Below, in pieces: positions 38,901-45,402 of a DNA stretch of 50,371 bases (positions are counted from its first letter, which is position 1; each line of letters starts with the position of its first letter). The DNA is taken from positions 1 through 50,371 of IMG/VR virus record IMGVR_UViG_3300009526_000016; one strand, 5' to 3'. The position numbers and the translations under genes were made by a program. Below the pieces are notes generated by a model. The model saw only the letters and a program-made list of their open reading frames with translations, was not told the DNA's origin and did no database searches. This DNA comes from a virus.

Positions 38901-40077
38901 TACTGTACGCTAGCCCTGATCCTATAGCTCCCAATTGAGCTGTCTTTGTAAGCAGTCTTCCTGTTACGGACTTAGGTAGTCCTAGTTTTTTTGCACCAAT
39001 TCCAACAGCTAAAGCTCCTAACCCTGCTATTATATGCCCTTCAAATGTAGACATAGTTCCCGCTAAATCTTCTCCAGATTGATATCTAAAATAGTTGTCT
39101 CCGCCCAAATCAGTTTCTTTACCTAGTCCTAAAAGACCAGATATTTTACCAACAATTGGAATAGAAGACATAAATGTTTCCTCATTAAGTCTAGATTTTG
39201 AAGCTCGATTTACCCAATTAGGATTAACTCCAGCGTAAGTACCTGTCCAATCAGGTCTTTCCTGATCAATCATACTTTTCTTATCATTAACTTGTTTACC
39301 TAGCTTAAGTACTTGTTTTTGAAACTCTTCATAAGTTTGAGGCTTATCTGTAAATATACTATTAACCCAATTATCTGCTGTGTTTAAAAATGATAACGCA
39401 CTTCCTTGATCCTTGTATCCCGCTTTAACATCTTCTTGATTCTTTTTAGCCATCTCATCAACAAACTTACCCATAACGTCTTTGTTCAACCATTGAGATA
39501 TATCTTTACTACCAAATAGTTGAGCATTCATATACTCATTAAAAGTATCATCAAACCCTTGAGATAGTATGTCGTTAAAAGCTCCAGCTTTTATTTGTTC
39601 TTTTAATCCGGTTGCTTCAAGCACACTAAGTCTGCCACTCTCAGCCATATCATCAACATCTGCAGTATACTTATCCATTAAATCTAGATAATTCTGATAG
39701 TTAGCTGTCTGATCTTGCAGCTTCATGATTCTGAATTCTTTTACACGGTTCCTATGGTCATTAAGCATACTAGGCCAATCACCTTGAAAATTTGTTTGAT
39801 ATCTTTCAGGACTATCCTCATATGATACAATAGTAGGATCAGTAATACCGTAACTTACTAAAGGGTCTTTAAACCCACTAGTTAAATCTACTCCAGGAAC
39901 ACCTGCGAAAGGGCTATTACCACCTGAAGAGGATATATTATTTATTTGATTAAATAATATCTGATTATTTTCTGAGGCGCCAGTTAAATCTATAGCATCG
40001 TTAGAAGGTACAGAATTTGATTGGAGATTATTTTGATTTAATATATCCCCATTTTGAAACTTTTTAGTCTTGCTCAT
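20977..40077 (-). CDS. Giant multidomain virion protein: helicase, two zincins, RNA polymerase, nuclease
   Basis: One uninterrupted frame of 6,366 codons. Domains in order: N-terminal KKFQNG motif; weakly hydrophobic Gly/Ala segments near 340-365; long coiled-coil-rich region, about 690-1050; SF1 helicase, 1395-1722 (Walker A SPAGTGKTK 1431-1439, Walker B D1503-E1504, TGDPNQ near 1541, a QGRSISEVYV...ASSRAERF end); acidic linker 1778-1856; Lys/Arg-rich linker about 2383-2426; zincin 1, HEVGH 2518-2522; RNA polymerase, about 3440-4150; zincin 2, HEIAH 4983-4987; RecB/Cas4-like nuclease about 5255-5370 (GSVAHKIM, then IDVLV, DYKSG with D5363 and K5365); helical C-terminal region. In the polymerase, AQGLMTPERAADIM precedes the first barrel with RTMKYSS (K3609) and FASGFKNG (K3648); the second barrel has DFDVD (D3978, D3980, D3982). 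This matches the virion polymerases of crAss-like phages, which enter the cell with the DNA. The zincins may process this protein. Confidence 0.88.
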   Translation of the reverse strand: MSKTKKFQNGDILNQNNLQSNSVPSNDAIDLTGASENNQILFNQINNISSSGGNSPFAGVPGVDLTSGFKDPLVSYGITDPTIVSYEDSPERYQTNFQGDWPSMLNDHRNRVKEFRIMKLQDQTANYQNYLDLMDKYTADVDDMAESGRLSVLEATGLKEQIKAGAFNDILSQGFDDTFNEYMNAQLFGSKDISQWLNKDVMGKFVDEMAKKNQEDVKAGYKDQGSALSFLNTADNWVNSIFTDKPQTYEEFQKQVLKLGKQVNDKKSMIDQERPDWTGTYAGVNPNWVNRASKSRLNEETFMSSIPIVGKISGLLGLGKETDLGGDNYFRYQSGEDLAGTMSTFEGHIIAGLGALAVGIGAKKLGLPKSVTGRLLTKTAQLGAIGSGLAYSREAEGSMELGESYWRKVDAEIAREQDKLGRLLNDEEKREIRVASMDGMRDMRIKNRMLVGNDMAQFALTWFALKGFSRTAFGRNFVNKGAYARLNATYPGRMGINAARYGTFVNMNRQMEGWEEGQQWKWSNDFLSGYSSNHGVMDLAGDFWSDGKEVAKAMMPHSMHDMVGANPDIYNNHAFKEAVQSGRDMGTMMVAGPRLGRGIMDYNRFRQAVTSLGKDGEAFDAEIDTKVKAADMFKHFKNGTVKHLLSAIYKSAKEGLMTEQEAEQSIDLISDAKEQYDMWAGQKRFGESIYTSEMQDQLGMSGRKSIAKSLGGVKPLNEMEQFELFQNAMQVARLKKSLTTLNDDKQSWLENQEEQSESWLESDFMSQEEKDQVRNTLQEKGLGETPFDLKIKESEQELKSLQLESIDLIGDKNMLTMGAHGIQTVNRKRYEALNKYEVDSEGNPELVSGIMFEIAGLERLKTEGKLTPEGESELKALKQEAEMEQYEMIVETSEVKRLRKQQKLKRSLALFNASTISQLMTENPRGNLGTILEEMLDRNIKIDNITLDEVSKLQRYYHHYSKQMQASLQEAQGQKFMLGADKMTTEKVERLKTLRKFKEEGSITGEQEKELATLANEAEKSFQINKLQEAIDGQQEATNDAQKTSELIKKFRNRRDNDGGYSQFLMDDSEFGELTDDQYKKMVADQFIFDNLEYIQSNVEANETFSDQNIVERALKGLKKLKNIFTLRDREQNPWITDELLTQIDTNIDKLEEYLTVVTDRVNDRTREQYIYENDVFNSLMDVIGFDFENLEAKTQMAEDIERAIGSENVIKWREDIKSGKLSDKHAAALLLIQMALESKIDTNISSLKKDIDAQKKAIIKNEALKRVLKITGRTEKSIQPNIDEYMAAPRNQFSFILNLLMDVNDSATGLDDQGAYQEFTVHKNLHKFLRDVQKAEERPEDKTLTKDELVGLIQDQISLEGKMGVYEYINSDFRIDAQIASEFATSQNAPQGAYPSKQQVIAIRNLVQFIKSTPKISEDNLYSAWVYLKSPAGTGKTKVILPWMLNTSGIGLEDVLAIGHNDHSSETLASALGKEKPFTIPMFLDLATNNGVSDDIKLLMIDEVAGIDDITLENLGQAVAKINSERSKDNILKVVVTGDPNQITADYSGQYAPIDAVTVEIVTPISTVYRTDVAAITNFQDLFRGKTHDVAGSKIDVKMNATNPYGVRKTDEVIGVWGTNTSEHKLKENIIRRLRETTAEDKKTRAIITLPENIEHYQELLKEAMIEGVEVLEVTEAQGRSISEVYVDLPKDPKYFKDNRSYNRAIYTASSRAERFLMIGNLDIKNHADLNLGLASGRTSEQLIERGKEYLTEVQGNLDWVKAHGKELNYSDPGALSKEEEDMVEDTNLEEEGINETIETKIDKVEEVELTDEVEEASEEDQQDIEAFTNTVEEVEEWSEHTQQDFEDLYEGEELLLGDNQKHLDNNEFHLLRFPEYASVKGYYSKDSNGLPVWHGENIEGTEIANIAARSEDGKGAKVLIVKAKVQKKDAKGKMKIVEGLVLITRAKDMNGFEVSYKQTRGLYQRVAVLGEGEIDKISFLKDTEKAELKRVLADKNASIVKFDSVARGILASPDGTTSRDIDGIALLDDVYIRGRQRLNYEYAGYEDQDRKFYTRVPASEFVTENKNVVENMISQFISDFYSDYQRPANSSALLKSKVRVYTDSDIKNNVDNIKQAQYKVKAGVPYLVLDNVETEGTQGKAKKQFVQMRPRKISSQIQEDYQMYLAPIEEFVETVERIQDMTGLIMGTNEFREFMKSQFYPEAGNSDKKSRYEGKSWTSIKQQIWLSMPQKIDPNSEEGQILEQLRAKANDLHETQVEYKGEVRKQTGRAQHAIHLLAKANSNLAIMQKIDGKNVRMGKGLFSMGGKFQWNLDSLRQWFVEQDSQGYLMSGIRIPINLKTFRYGEASKAFNGQDEVSTNRKEAGLNLENILVRVHPTSISIERGTEQSPRLEDSSKRKTKEKTEDKTRRKNVNGRGRSRDFMDNFGVQDLKGNKVSNKKAKEILGQLMPDLFTKNGRAKLLTYNDGKNVTTGFEILSALELIKRTGAEPNTLGRFMNHVIYLVNDGSGVYENVIRHEVGHKVVAHYLTEGERVKLFQAAREHFAESGRLRKLTKELRELRVISEQESIIQKMSGDTFQEYTTEAEMQAIENQIRMLRDKAKFLDTNLYSDEMIEEKLFRDFMILDKDTSISATLRKYIKKILKFFGIVNKNVTEIDKFFQNIDNGYFSDFKGEINVEAPTRNFQDIVKDFGSVSVYRVAKKRFLMAYHDLLYNDSKEGQEIDGDFYINPALNPEEALKETVEIFREEAAGFLQEGETVADLKGWESDLYKAFSALSKTSILRSLHNELYRKKVKTLYEESSERFEDTEVELSNVDLRDHILSAKGKDSVNSLRDHTLDFINSVSYKVGDETKMVGVRNGYFRLLQLFYGMDMDMTQEKMVTYIDAKFNKLGGAKNLAGLAVKDAVIDLINKAHTTDYNFKSLPTNIQFYDEDLFLLSKDDTINISKEYNPKVQSNENVIAIKRRRQGSAMESSSEFWGRIMKALKDNKIEVEAGGLHALYIKEIASKALRNIYNNTANKREEKLKVGQYRSDYNAEQQTVITKFKWFLRKTFGNQATIEQKIESFIEQSVPQLKKKLITTKLLKKIQKNPAEGIEDFFNIIKFPFDNHVINASKGSEIAIALKFFLTDLNTIGDKIKDVQEIEDAKGNIVEKKITREKTLEDVINDHSTLFDLLSSSLNATDSRAKSQSIRNIEGNVVHKYHDSSFGDEVIISLADNVKPEHLQKKAAGYESFYKYNIFVGDTDVKNKITSIQDLDGIEDANNYSSPRLYKRESKPEWLERNFTYMFLTGLKSTGSNFISYDQQLYTISDKPSPVGATVRVLSKEQVRDAVAAIVNQHDAKSKSTKKIHTSSEQRVRNEEGFLVGKHNASHAIMFEDILNNGKSSSQRTKDILKAINEHTLETLNYITENNIKLPQNLISIAKKLTDKNVLAPLGLDIGLAMAEGVTGKDMDAQQEVTSEMALSALVSTFVQNYAVNSFFLNQLVVGDQGAFKNEYDLIKRMSIVFAPGTAGTINQNFGMKEKFKVAVMEDPKGSAFDYLTQREYNKLQDDLKNIHGITFDLADAQGLMTPERAADIMRGFPGLNLGKVMKGVYAKVDNNGILRTMKYSSIVLSDELISKQPKLKKVLEEMRKNEVDETVFASGFKNGQPLVLSKHGYKTIVNVNGNNVVTKTSTRDFNPIIHTDSIVELSNKGFRIQLDPIADVNALVANMSQLTYLINTNGNNRTEAAEYYKVTSEIMEMGLHNFLGELGLLNASGQVKTYRDVKNKESVRSKVRSRVLASMKALESGQKEAEMLNAKVTTQKGNTFVTENAVDLNFPGLVNKVVSTLSSQFSKSTVSFRLPGSKLVLQSSYGIDIYQTTEGILTYDDLVNRAEAEGVTLSAMKRQLNAKERELKHITGSKPYVEVIMPAIYREQIPIGSDVYQKTDQGNILGFRIPSTELHSAIALRVVGFYDSSETNVIITPKEVVPLHGSDFDVDSLFIIRRAIMMDKDKNGRYIYATNAEGLVDALDPSNILIPIDRELNFEQAEHIEGLITADLLNQTLDKNQIKALNRNLKKIQEIKLAAKKNRLLEIYLDVIQADKNRMSMMTPISLDLINGQENSVFSDFAKKLGVQVNELLPTKNLMLPLDESHMHQSNKDGAQLVGQFANLMKAMAYMFSAGEQVMAKDYKGRKRFTNLTPKLVDSNGNDISFNIDDVDYGQFHRYEISKNSSGKIVKSDYTIWQTLDMFINAAIDNAKEQILYILNINNNTGSELALMIGFGVPLKTATNIVSQPIVRQIGTSNKGQYQAMISARSALKNELLEKGMTEAQYEALSNKDVKITSSKLNKSFDKKNNKIKELSDLTKNELIFQHQVLRLFNTLIIPAKNLNTISRELNILKKLPGTFNEIASSKEAWEQITGETEETTEYISNKGEGIQFTIPQFLNRNPHIRSAIKSVSVLHDLIGAMLPKHAPQLVDFSNKMINGYSVEFGETPHSVSEYVRGEFTKYLAASYYNTDQQETTEYLSYGSKKVTIGGIDAFNETLIDQIKNHEDKNTNGFLSNLLIVKRKSGLRYMKYSNAAGLNVEEIHGIYEQFEKLSPNLKEDIVKYATLNEGLAFGASNITMVLNPTYLSKVDTAINTLARKFAYTDKGVTQLNNLRTDFLIQFALNNYKTLPSHYKIDSSARTETTKSSIVDFGGVESLGESQILYDIKTSKDLRSNPPLLMSNQKNGAVYIRVYMDELEEGGHAYYQKVGDGQEAFSTSKYTSDKTVGDLPYDHSVYFRKDVLTRAIENLFTEEGEIKQEIIYTPRNNKKIRGVQDGGNMILRTYDDHTRKRAVMYNVLGIVDNWGKDTVKKIAQLEEKINSSKTDKTIEKYNKQLDDLLDKTTKKSKNRYDYILGQPASLHLVEPTTETIEDINETPTVDIKQQKIDKFAQEQDQETVPKQIMENILKKLQARFGIEYKIENDKNLLFKGKFQDGIAVVNLAYATLDTPFHEIAHPWVASIRKSNKPLYTNLRNAILSEGNILNGVKRRYPELSEEDQIEEAIVEAIGKYAGKAITNTGSVLFKVIEKLMKYLKRVWKQFMNKDYIIKPGDLNATTPLNILGYYMAYGESKIMTSESDFMSSTGISIQKIMADMSTKENISTTENMTTRYQKMEEESGTDQTKMSSPVDIIKELKDTAAQELLNLSPDQKTYAGRDGKYERLTNDIQKNFGNDPDKVNSESIANSIFENYKKSLETDKVTLNGVEYTYTELVSYFNKNAATASAYGSVAHKIMQINLAKRMVDQGKETEATIAKLRAEQQELMQAKGDQDEIHQYQVNWLEQVKDIYIKMLGITDSDNISAELMLHSPIMGVATQIDVLVQKPNGTLHMVDYKSGSRFYSSDTYAEYMPFADGATSDIYNTKLNRAKLELTMRAIMIKEHSPKAKFSKIIVHHLDRSNLKQEPEQVNLEDFLPIIGEFYKRTNSDIYNKLKTKGLLDFRNYLAKDENITKDIFIKGAAMPIKERIEYYKMQAELLSNRLSMNESTNPTRDEKDLRELTDELMKTQQSSKGDLDGSENLGVFKQWVGMLWNIGSKRIQTYTKMWGDHHDSFMKDRFNEQAAFRQYVENIRSEYVASRSVKGAVAMVTARQINLLNMRDMWSFYWVYRDSGIQNSPGYYAKTVAEAKKEFKDGKLTQAQHDIILYMHKRQNEEFSKVTTKTAYVDKYGYKQDVGTMLNLKNRTDVTKEGKLTEYFAPRLPASGAEILERYENDSTISKTGKRARDSFRDWKRRNLSFYYEKVYQEDYVTAGNLIPIQFLGNSSVISSGEHSFDVERMHLEFMNSLFKKNNMDPALAFAQGLKGWYSFRKIAKLGTKAGRNFKRFEAFMEKEIMLNILNRKMIDADWASQDLTVENPFNVDENGIPKKYKINLYQAMMAMKDLRTGVALWLRVGGGTFNGAIITMYTLAAGMKGSIAKRVGVPESAIDFSMGDIRFGMREVRKYFGSQITGTRHKNKLYNLMNRYNYLPDNYDYAIDKSDLRALKNPAFRYGNLFFFHAIHEEWGHAVLLAAQMKKMKHTDGSSIWDNYDNKGNWLEYKIDKNTGKKKYNARFVKKDAGGLETVVTDLTTEEIQRMYNVSTLLHGGYRRHERTMMEAHALGSWFLQFKKYLPSLLASAWQGKQSSQSLGWYENWHDGNTEVYNGLVDKNGNRPENLQTITTTDAAGNQITSELPAMEWTNAVHRGRAYVVLGMFARIISLGKTGDRFAWSELSPRDKEGAIDFLTKAAMLTFIMQLSLAVAEGDGEEEEFYGQKLQFLASDMMQGYNPLEIARTAKLPFATVQMAHDFSASFMEVMGNGIIGGERTRDGQIRGLKQLSKNVPFWSVQYELNRYGLIK

Positions 40078-40085
40078 ATTTAGTT

Positions 40086-42209
40086 TTATTGAGTTAACAT
40101 ATTATACAGATTGTTCAGCTTGGTAGTTCGTGCTTTATCGTCCATCTTTTGAGAAACAGCCATCTTAACTTGGGCCAAGATACCGTAAATATATTGAGTA
40201 GATGTCATATCTTTAGGGTATTTTCCTTTATTTTTTAACACTTCAAACTGAATACTTGCTTCAGGGATGGAGCCTATAATACTTTGAATAATCCTATCAT
40301 CATTACTACCTTTTGTTATATAAGGTCTTATGTTAAACTCTTGTAATTCGTTACCACTCAAATAAGGTAATACTCCATCGTTAGAATAGTTAGCAGTCAT
40401 TATTGTAGTTGCTCTTTGAAGATCTTGATAGTACCCTACTTGATTTTTCATATTTTCAGCCGACTCTGCAGCATCAGTTGTTCCAATACTTACTCTATCT
40501 TGATCAAGAGTTTCTTGTAGTTTTGTATTAACTTCTTTTGGCATCCATATATCTACATAATACCCTTCAGTTTCTGTAGCGCTGCTTCCAAATCTATACG
40601 TACCTCTTCTGTATATTAAATCATTTGTTCCAGGATACTTAAGTTCATCTATATCTACCTGACCAAATGCAGGTTCTCCACCAGGTAAGAAAGAAAAGAA
40701 CTGAGCACCAGGTTGTCCTACACCCCCGCTTTTATCATTCCAACTACTTTGTGCCTGTAAATCTACTTGATCCTCTGTATAAAAATGAGGAACTTTAGTA
40801 TACAATGTAGTTACGCCTCCTTCATTAACTTTTTTTATTTCTAAGTCTTTACCTCCTGGAACTTGAATACCTCCAGACATGTCCCAATTATACATCATAC
40901 CCATAGACGCATACAATTCATCTGCCTCTAACCCACTAACAGATTTAGTGAATTTTTCTATATCTGTTAATAGTTGCTCTTTATTATTACCATATGCCTC
41001 TACAAACCCTGGAAGAGTTTTAGCTAACTCTGCAGCTTCTGCTTGTCTACCAGTTTGTATTAAATTAGCAATCTGCATTATTTCCATAACTTTAGTAGCT
41101 TTTAAGTTATCATTTAGACCTTCAAAAGGTTTCCATCCTGGAGTTATTTCGACACTGCCTGAAACTTCATTAAGAAATCCTAAGCTAGGCATAGCAGCAA
41201 AACTCGATAACAATCTAGTACCAGAAGCACTAGTTGTTCCTGACTCAATGCCTATACTAACTTGTTGGTCTTTATCTATTGTAGTTGTATTACCCCTCAT
41301 AATATCTAATAATATAGAAGGCTGTTTAAACATATCTCCACTACCACCACTACCACTACCATCACCACTACCAAGTGCAGAAGAAGATCTACTTCCACTA
41401 GTCCATCCAACTTGATTTTCAATTAATGGTCTAAATCTATTAAAGAGTATTTTTAAAGCTTCATCTCTATCTTCAGTTAGAGGAGGCTTACCGTTAACCA
41501 TTTCTGTAATTTCTCTTAAAGCTTGTATACCTTCAGGAGTACTAGTTACAAATTGCTCCATAAGTCCTTTTACTATTTTATCGGCCTTACTATTTGACAC
41601 TCCTTTTCCTCCTTGATAAGTAGTCAAAACATCATAAATCTGATCGTTGTTTAAATCTTCAAACATTGTACCTGACTTACCACCTGATTGTGCAATTGTG
41701 CCAACCATTTTTATAAATTTACTTTCTTGATCAAGTCTTTGTTCAGCCTGATGTTGATATTTATTTATACTACCATCATCATTTAATGTTCTAAAGTAAT
41801 TAGGATCTTGCCCAAACATTAACATGCTAGAAAACCCACCAGGAGTTTGTATAGCCATTTGCTTAGTTATTTCGTATTCTGTAGCGTTTCGTCTAAACGC
41901 AGATGCTACAGGATCTGATGTGTAAAATTGCATAGCTTTGTTTACACTAGACGTAGCATCTTCAGGTGCATCCATTACAGAGCCTAATATATTTTCTACC
42001 CCATCTTCTAAATACGTTCTACCATATTCATCTCCTGGCATAAAATTCATTTTAGCTACACCCTCTTTAAGTAAAGAAGATCCTGCTACATTTTTATCGT
42101 ATGTATCTCTTAAAGATTTAATTGATTCAATATACTTATCTACACCTACATCATAGTATAAAGATTCATAATCAGATAATCCACTTGTTATATCGTATTT
42201 ACTTGCCAT
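40086..42209 (-). CDS. Putative internal virion protein, 707 aa
   Basis: A largely helical 707-aa protein with a Ser/Gly-rich flexible linker at about residues 269-292 that separates two halves. No enzyme motif or signal peptide is visible. Its place just upstream of the giant polymerase gene, with 8 nt between them, is where crAss-like phages encode capsid-internal 'cargo' proteins. I infer that role from position only. Confidence 0.6.
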   Translation of the reverse strand: MASKYDITSGLSDYESLYYDVGVDKYIESIKSLRDTYDKNVAGSSLLKEGVAKMNFMPGDEYGRTYLEDGVENILGSVMDAPEDATSSVNKAMQFYTSDPVASAFRRNATEYEITKQMAIQTPGGFSSMLMFGQDPNYFRTLNDDGSINKYQHQAEQRLDQESKFIKMVGTIAQSGGKSGTMFEDLNNDQIYDVLTTYQGGKGVSNSKADKIVKGLMEQFVTSTPEGIQALREITEMVNGKPPLTEDRDEALKILFNRFRPLIENQVGWTSGSRSSSALGSGDGSGSGGSGDMFKQPSILLDIMRGNTTTIDKDQQVSIGIESGTTSASGTRLLSSFAAMPSLGFLNEVSGSVEITPGWKPFEGLNDNLKATKVMEIMQIANLIQTGRQAEAAELAKTLPGFVEAYGNNKEQLLTDIEKFTKSVSGLEADELYASMGMMYNWDMSGGIQVPGGKDLEIKKVNEGGVTTLYTKVPHFYTEDQVDLQAQSSWNDKSGGVGQPGAQFFSFLPGGEPAFGQVDIDELKYPGTNDLIYRRGTYRFGSSATETEGYYVDIWMPKEVNTKLQETLDQDRVSIGTTDAAESAENMKNQVGYYQDLQRATTIMTANYSNDGVLPYLSGNELQEFNIRPYITKGSNDDRIIQSIIGSIPEASIQFEVLKNKGKYPKDMTSTQYIYGILAQVKMAVSQKMDDKARTTKLNNLYNMLTQ

Positions 42210-42225
42210 ATTTAATTAATATTTT

Positions 42226-45200
42226 TTATTCATAAAGCTCATCGCCTCCATTAGCTCGAATCATTGCTTCTGTAATACCCATAGAGTTCATAAGCTTAAT
42301 CGTAGTTTTTCTTTCCATCATACCAGTACCAGCTGTTAAAGCTGTTGATACCATTGCCATTATATTTTTATCTGAATACATTTTTCTTGAATCTAACGTA
42401 ACTCCTGATATAGTCCTCATTAAATTATCCATTATATCAATCTTAGCTTTCTTAGTAGCTGTCCTAAAGTCCATCTCCTCAAGTTTCATTTTAATGTTTT
42501 TAACTTGATTTTGTTTTTCAGCATCCATATAATAACCAGCCGTTAATTTCTTACCTTCATTATCAGCTTTCATTAATAGATCTTGTTTCTGAGCTTCTAA
42601 TCCACTCACAGCTTCTCTTCTTTTCTTTTCTACTGATAGTATTGCTGCAGCACTTGCTCCTTTCTCTTTTAATAAATTGGCTGTCATTACAGCGTCTTCA
42701 TTAGTTGTAGCTATTTGTTGATCTACTTCTTTTACAGGAGCTTTTATATTTATAATAGGAGACTCTATGTCAGGAACTTTTCCAAACTCTCCAACTTCAC
42801 CTTCCATTAAGTTTGCTTGACTCCAGGCTGTAATAGCCGGTATAACACTCATACCTAAATCTCCAGCCATTTTAAATGCTCCTGCCCATTTATTCGTTTT
42901 TAAACTTGGTACTACAGTTCCGTCGCCGCCAGTATTATTAATTTCTGGTGGTATAGGTATACAGTTCCCTGAGCCATCATCCATCATTCCTGCTCCACAA
43001 GTACCTGTAATATCATCTTCTTCTTCGACAACTATATCTTCACCTGTAGTTGCTTCTGTTCTATTTTGTGTTGTCCAAGCCCAAGCTCCTTGATGCTGTT
43101 TACCCCATTGAGTAGTATTATTCCAATCATATGAAGTAAAGTCTTGTTGTTTTTTTATAAAGCTTCTCCAATCATTATAGTTTTGAAATCCATACTTATT
43201 AAGCTCTGCCATACCAGGTTGAGTAAACTTACCGTCTTTACCATCATAGTTTAGCATGTCTGTATAAGTATTGTTAGGAGTAGTAATTGATGGGTATGGA
43301 GATTCCATTCCTTGATAGCCTGCAGGTAATCCTATAGCATTTGAATTATTATTACCTTGATATTTTAAAATACCTCCTTGTTTAAATTCTTGTACAAACT
43401 GAGGTGTTTGTGCGTTTGTATTTACAAAACCTCCTTGTTGTTTTTGCTCCATATTATCGTTATTAACTTGCCATTTTTTAGATCCAAAATCATATACATC
43501 ACCCACGCTGTCTCTCTCTGCTTTGTATCCAGATTCAAACTCTACCACTTCATCTTCTGGATAATAATATCTCATATTCTGAAAATCTACAGAATCTTGA
43601 AAATATTGGTCTCCCTTATTGTCAAATAAAGTTTCTATTTTTTTGTTCTTGTCTACATCTGAACTGTCAGATTGCATAATTTGATCAAACTCTGATATAA
43701 ACTTCTGACTTTCTTCAGACCATACGTCACCTGCATCTTTACCAAAAACAAACTCTCTACCTCCAGGAGTAGCTAAGAGTAAACTTATACGAGCACCATA
43801 TCTAGTAACCATATTTTGACCACTTTTCATAGTGATAACTTTCATCATATTTCTTATTGGCCCTTGATCTTTCCATGCAGTTTTTGCTACTTCTCTCCAA
43901 TATTTTCCTCCTGTCCACTTTTGAAGTCCTTCTCTTAATCTATTAAATTTTGACGCTTTATCTGCACCCCAATCTTTAGATTTAGCTAATCTTTGTCTCC
44001 ATCCTTTTTCTTTATCAGGGTCTTCATTGTCTTCTGGTGGCGCTGGTGGAGGACCAGTAGCAGTCATTGTGCTTGAAGCTTCATTTTCAAAAGCCTTACT
44101 TCCACTTTCTAAATCTACTTCCATAGGTCCATCTTCTATTGTACCACTTGGAAATGCTTCTTCATAAGCAGCATCAGCATCTGACATTTGATTTGCTGCA
44201 GCCATTGGCAGTACTTGAGATATTTGTGCTCTAGACATAAACACTTCTCCATTAGCTGTAGGTACCATAATACCTTCAAGGTTATTTTGCGTTGTATATA
44301 TTCTTTCTCCTATCGCAGTTTGAGTTAAGGTTTCAAAACTTGCTTTTAAAGTATTTTGAGCTGATATTGATAAATCAGAGTAAGCGCCTGAAGATGTGGT
44401 TTGAGCCCATATGTCGCTCCATGGAATTGATGCAGCTGCGTCTACTGCTAAAGCCGTAGCAATAACAGGTAACAAAACATCGTCAACAACTCCTATAACT
44501 GTAGCGTCGTCTGCTACTAACATTACCGCCGCTCCCTTTAAAAAATCTTTAGAGCCTTCACTTAACAAGCCTTCATTTTCTTTTGTAGGAGACCCATCTG
44601 ATCTTATTCCAGCTTGAACACCTAAGGCATTCTCCTTCTTAGACTCTTGGCTAATTAAATTATTATATGCGTTTTTTATTTCTGATATTGAAGGCTTTAC
44701 CCAATTACCATTAGCATCTTTATAAAACCCTTCTCCTTTAGTTCTATTACCTTCTGTGTATATATAATCTACCTGTTTATCTTGATAAGCATTAAGATCC
44801 CCTTGGAATCTTTTAAACTCTCCATCTAAAGAAAAGTTATAATCGTTTTTATTAGGAGCTTCTCCAATCGCTAAGATTTCTCTTTCCTTTTCGCTTTGCA
44901 GGGACATGTTATCACGATCTTCTTGTGTTTCAACTCTTCCATACAGATACTCATTTATAGGTACTTTTAGTATTTCTTGTGTGTTATTTTCGCTACTTCC
45001 TCTTACAGTAGATACATGGGTTGCTTTATTTACATCAAATGTAAATTCATCTCCCATTATATACATACCATTAGTGTATTGATTTTTATACCCATATTCT
45101 GCTGTACCAAAAGGAATCTCTGGAACAGTACCTGCAGACCACATAGTATTATATCTAGATAGTCTACCGTCTAATGTTTCATAAGCTGCTTCTGAATCTT

Positions 45201-45393
45201 CCTCTGTGTAATAAGAATTTGGATATCTTGAGGCTTTAACTGGCACTTCTGCTAACTCTATAGGATTAGCTTGAGTACCCATACCACTTTCAAATCCTGT
45301 CTCAGGAGTTTCTTCAACTATATTAGTATTAGTTTGACCTTGATACTTTCTTAATATTTTTCTTTGCTGTATTAAACTATTTAAATCTGCCAT
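42226..45393 (-). CDS. Putative internal virion protein with KYQG motifs, 1,055 aa
   Basis: A large structural-type protein. A short KYQG element occurs at the N-terminus (LRKYQGQ, K16) and again near residue 677 (QGGILKYQG), close to QQGGFV. There are hydrophobic stretches in the first third (about 285-320, FLKGAAVMLVADDATVIGVV) and a Pro-rich linker (PPPAPPEDNEDPDKEKG). The C-terminal 180 residues are highly helical and charged. No enzymatic motif is seen. It is likely packaged in the head or tail with the neighbouring proteins, judging from position and shared motifs. Confidence 0.6.
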   Translation of the reverse strand: MADLNSLIQQRKILRKYQGQTNTNIVEETPETGFESGMGTQANPIELAEVPVKASRYPNSYYTEEDSEAAYETLDGRLSRYNTMWSAGTVPEIPFGTAEYGYKNQYTNGMYIMGDEFTFDVNKATHVSTVRGSSENNTQEILKVPINEYLYGRVETQEDRDNMSLQSEKEREILAIGEAPNKNDYNFSLDGEFKRFQGDLNAYQDKQVDYIYTEGNRTKGEGFYKDANGNWVKPSISEIKNAYNNLISQESKKENALGVQAGIRSDGSPTKENEGLLSEGSKDFLKGAAVMLVADDATVIGVVDDVLLPVIATALAVDAAASIPWSDIWAQTTSSGAYSDLSISAQNTLKASFETLTQTAIGERIYTTQNNLEGIMVPTANGEVFMSRAQISQVLPMAAANQMSDADAAYEEAFPSGTIEDGPMEVDLESGSKAFENEASSTMTATGPPPAPPEDNEDPDKEKGWRQRLAKSKDWGADKASKFNRLREGLQKWTGGKYWREVAKTAWKDQGPIRNMMKVITMKSGQNMVTRYGARISLLLATPGGREFVFGKDAGDVWSEESQKFISEFDQIMQSDSSDVDKNKKIETLFDNKGDQYFQDSVDFQNMRYYYPEDEVVEFESGYKAERDSVGDVYDFGSKKWQVNNDNMEQKQQGGFVNTNAQTPQFVQEFKQGGILKYQGNNNSNAIGLPAGYQGMESPYPSITTPNNTYTDMLNYDGKDGKFTQPGMAELNKYGFQNYNDWRSFIKKQQDFTSYDWNNTTQWGKQHQGAWAWTTQNRTEATTGEDIVVEEEDDITGTCGAGMMDDGSGNCIPIPPEINNTGGDGTVVPSLKTNKWAGAFKMAGDLGMSVIPAITAWSQANLMEGEVGEFGKVPDIESPIINIKAPVKEVDQQIATTNEDAVMTANLLKEKGASAAAILSVEKKRREAVSGLEAQKQDLLMKADNEGKKLTAGYYMDAEKQNQVKNIKMKLEEMDFRTATKKAKIDIMDNLMRTISGVTLDSRKMYSDKNIMAMVSTALTAGTGMMERKTTIKLMNSMGITEAMIRANGGDELYE

Positions 45394-45402
45394 AATTATA
45401 TT

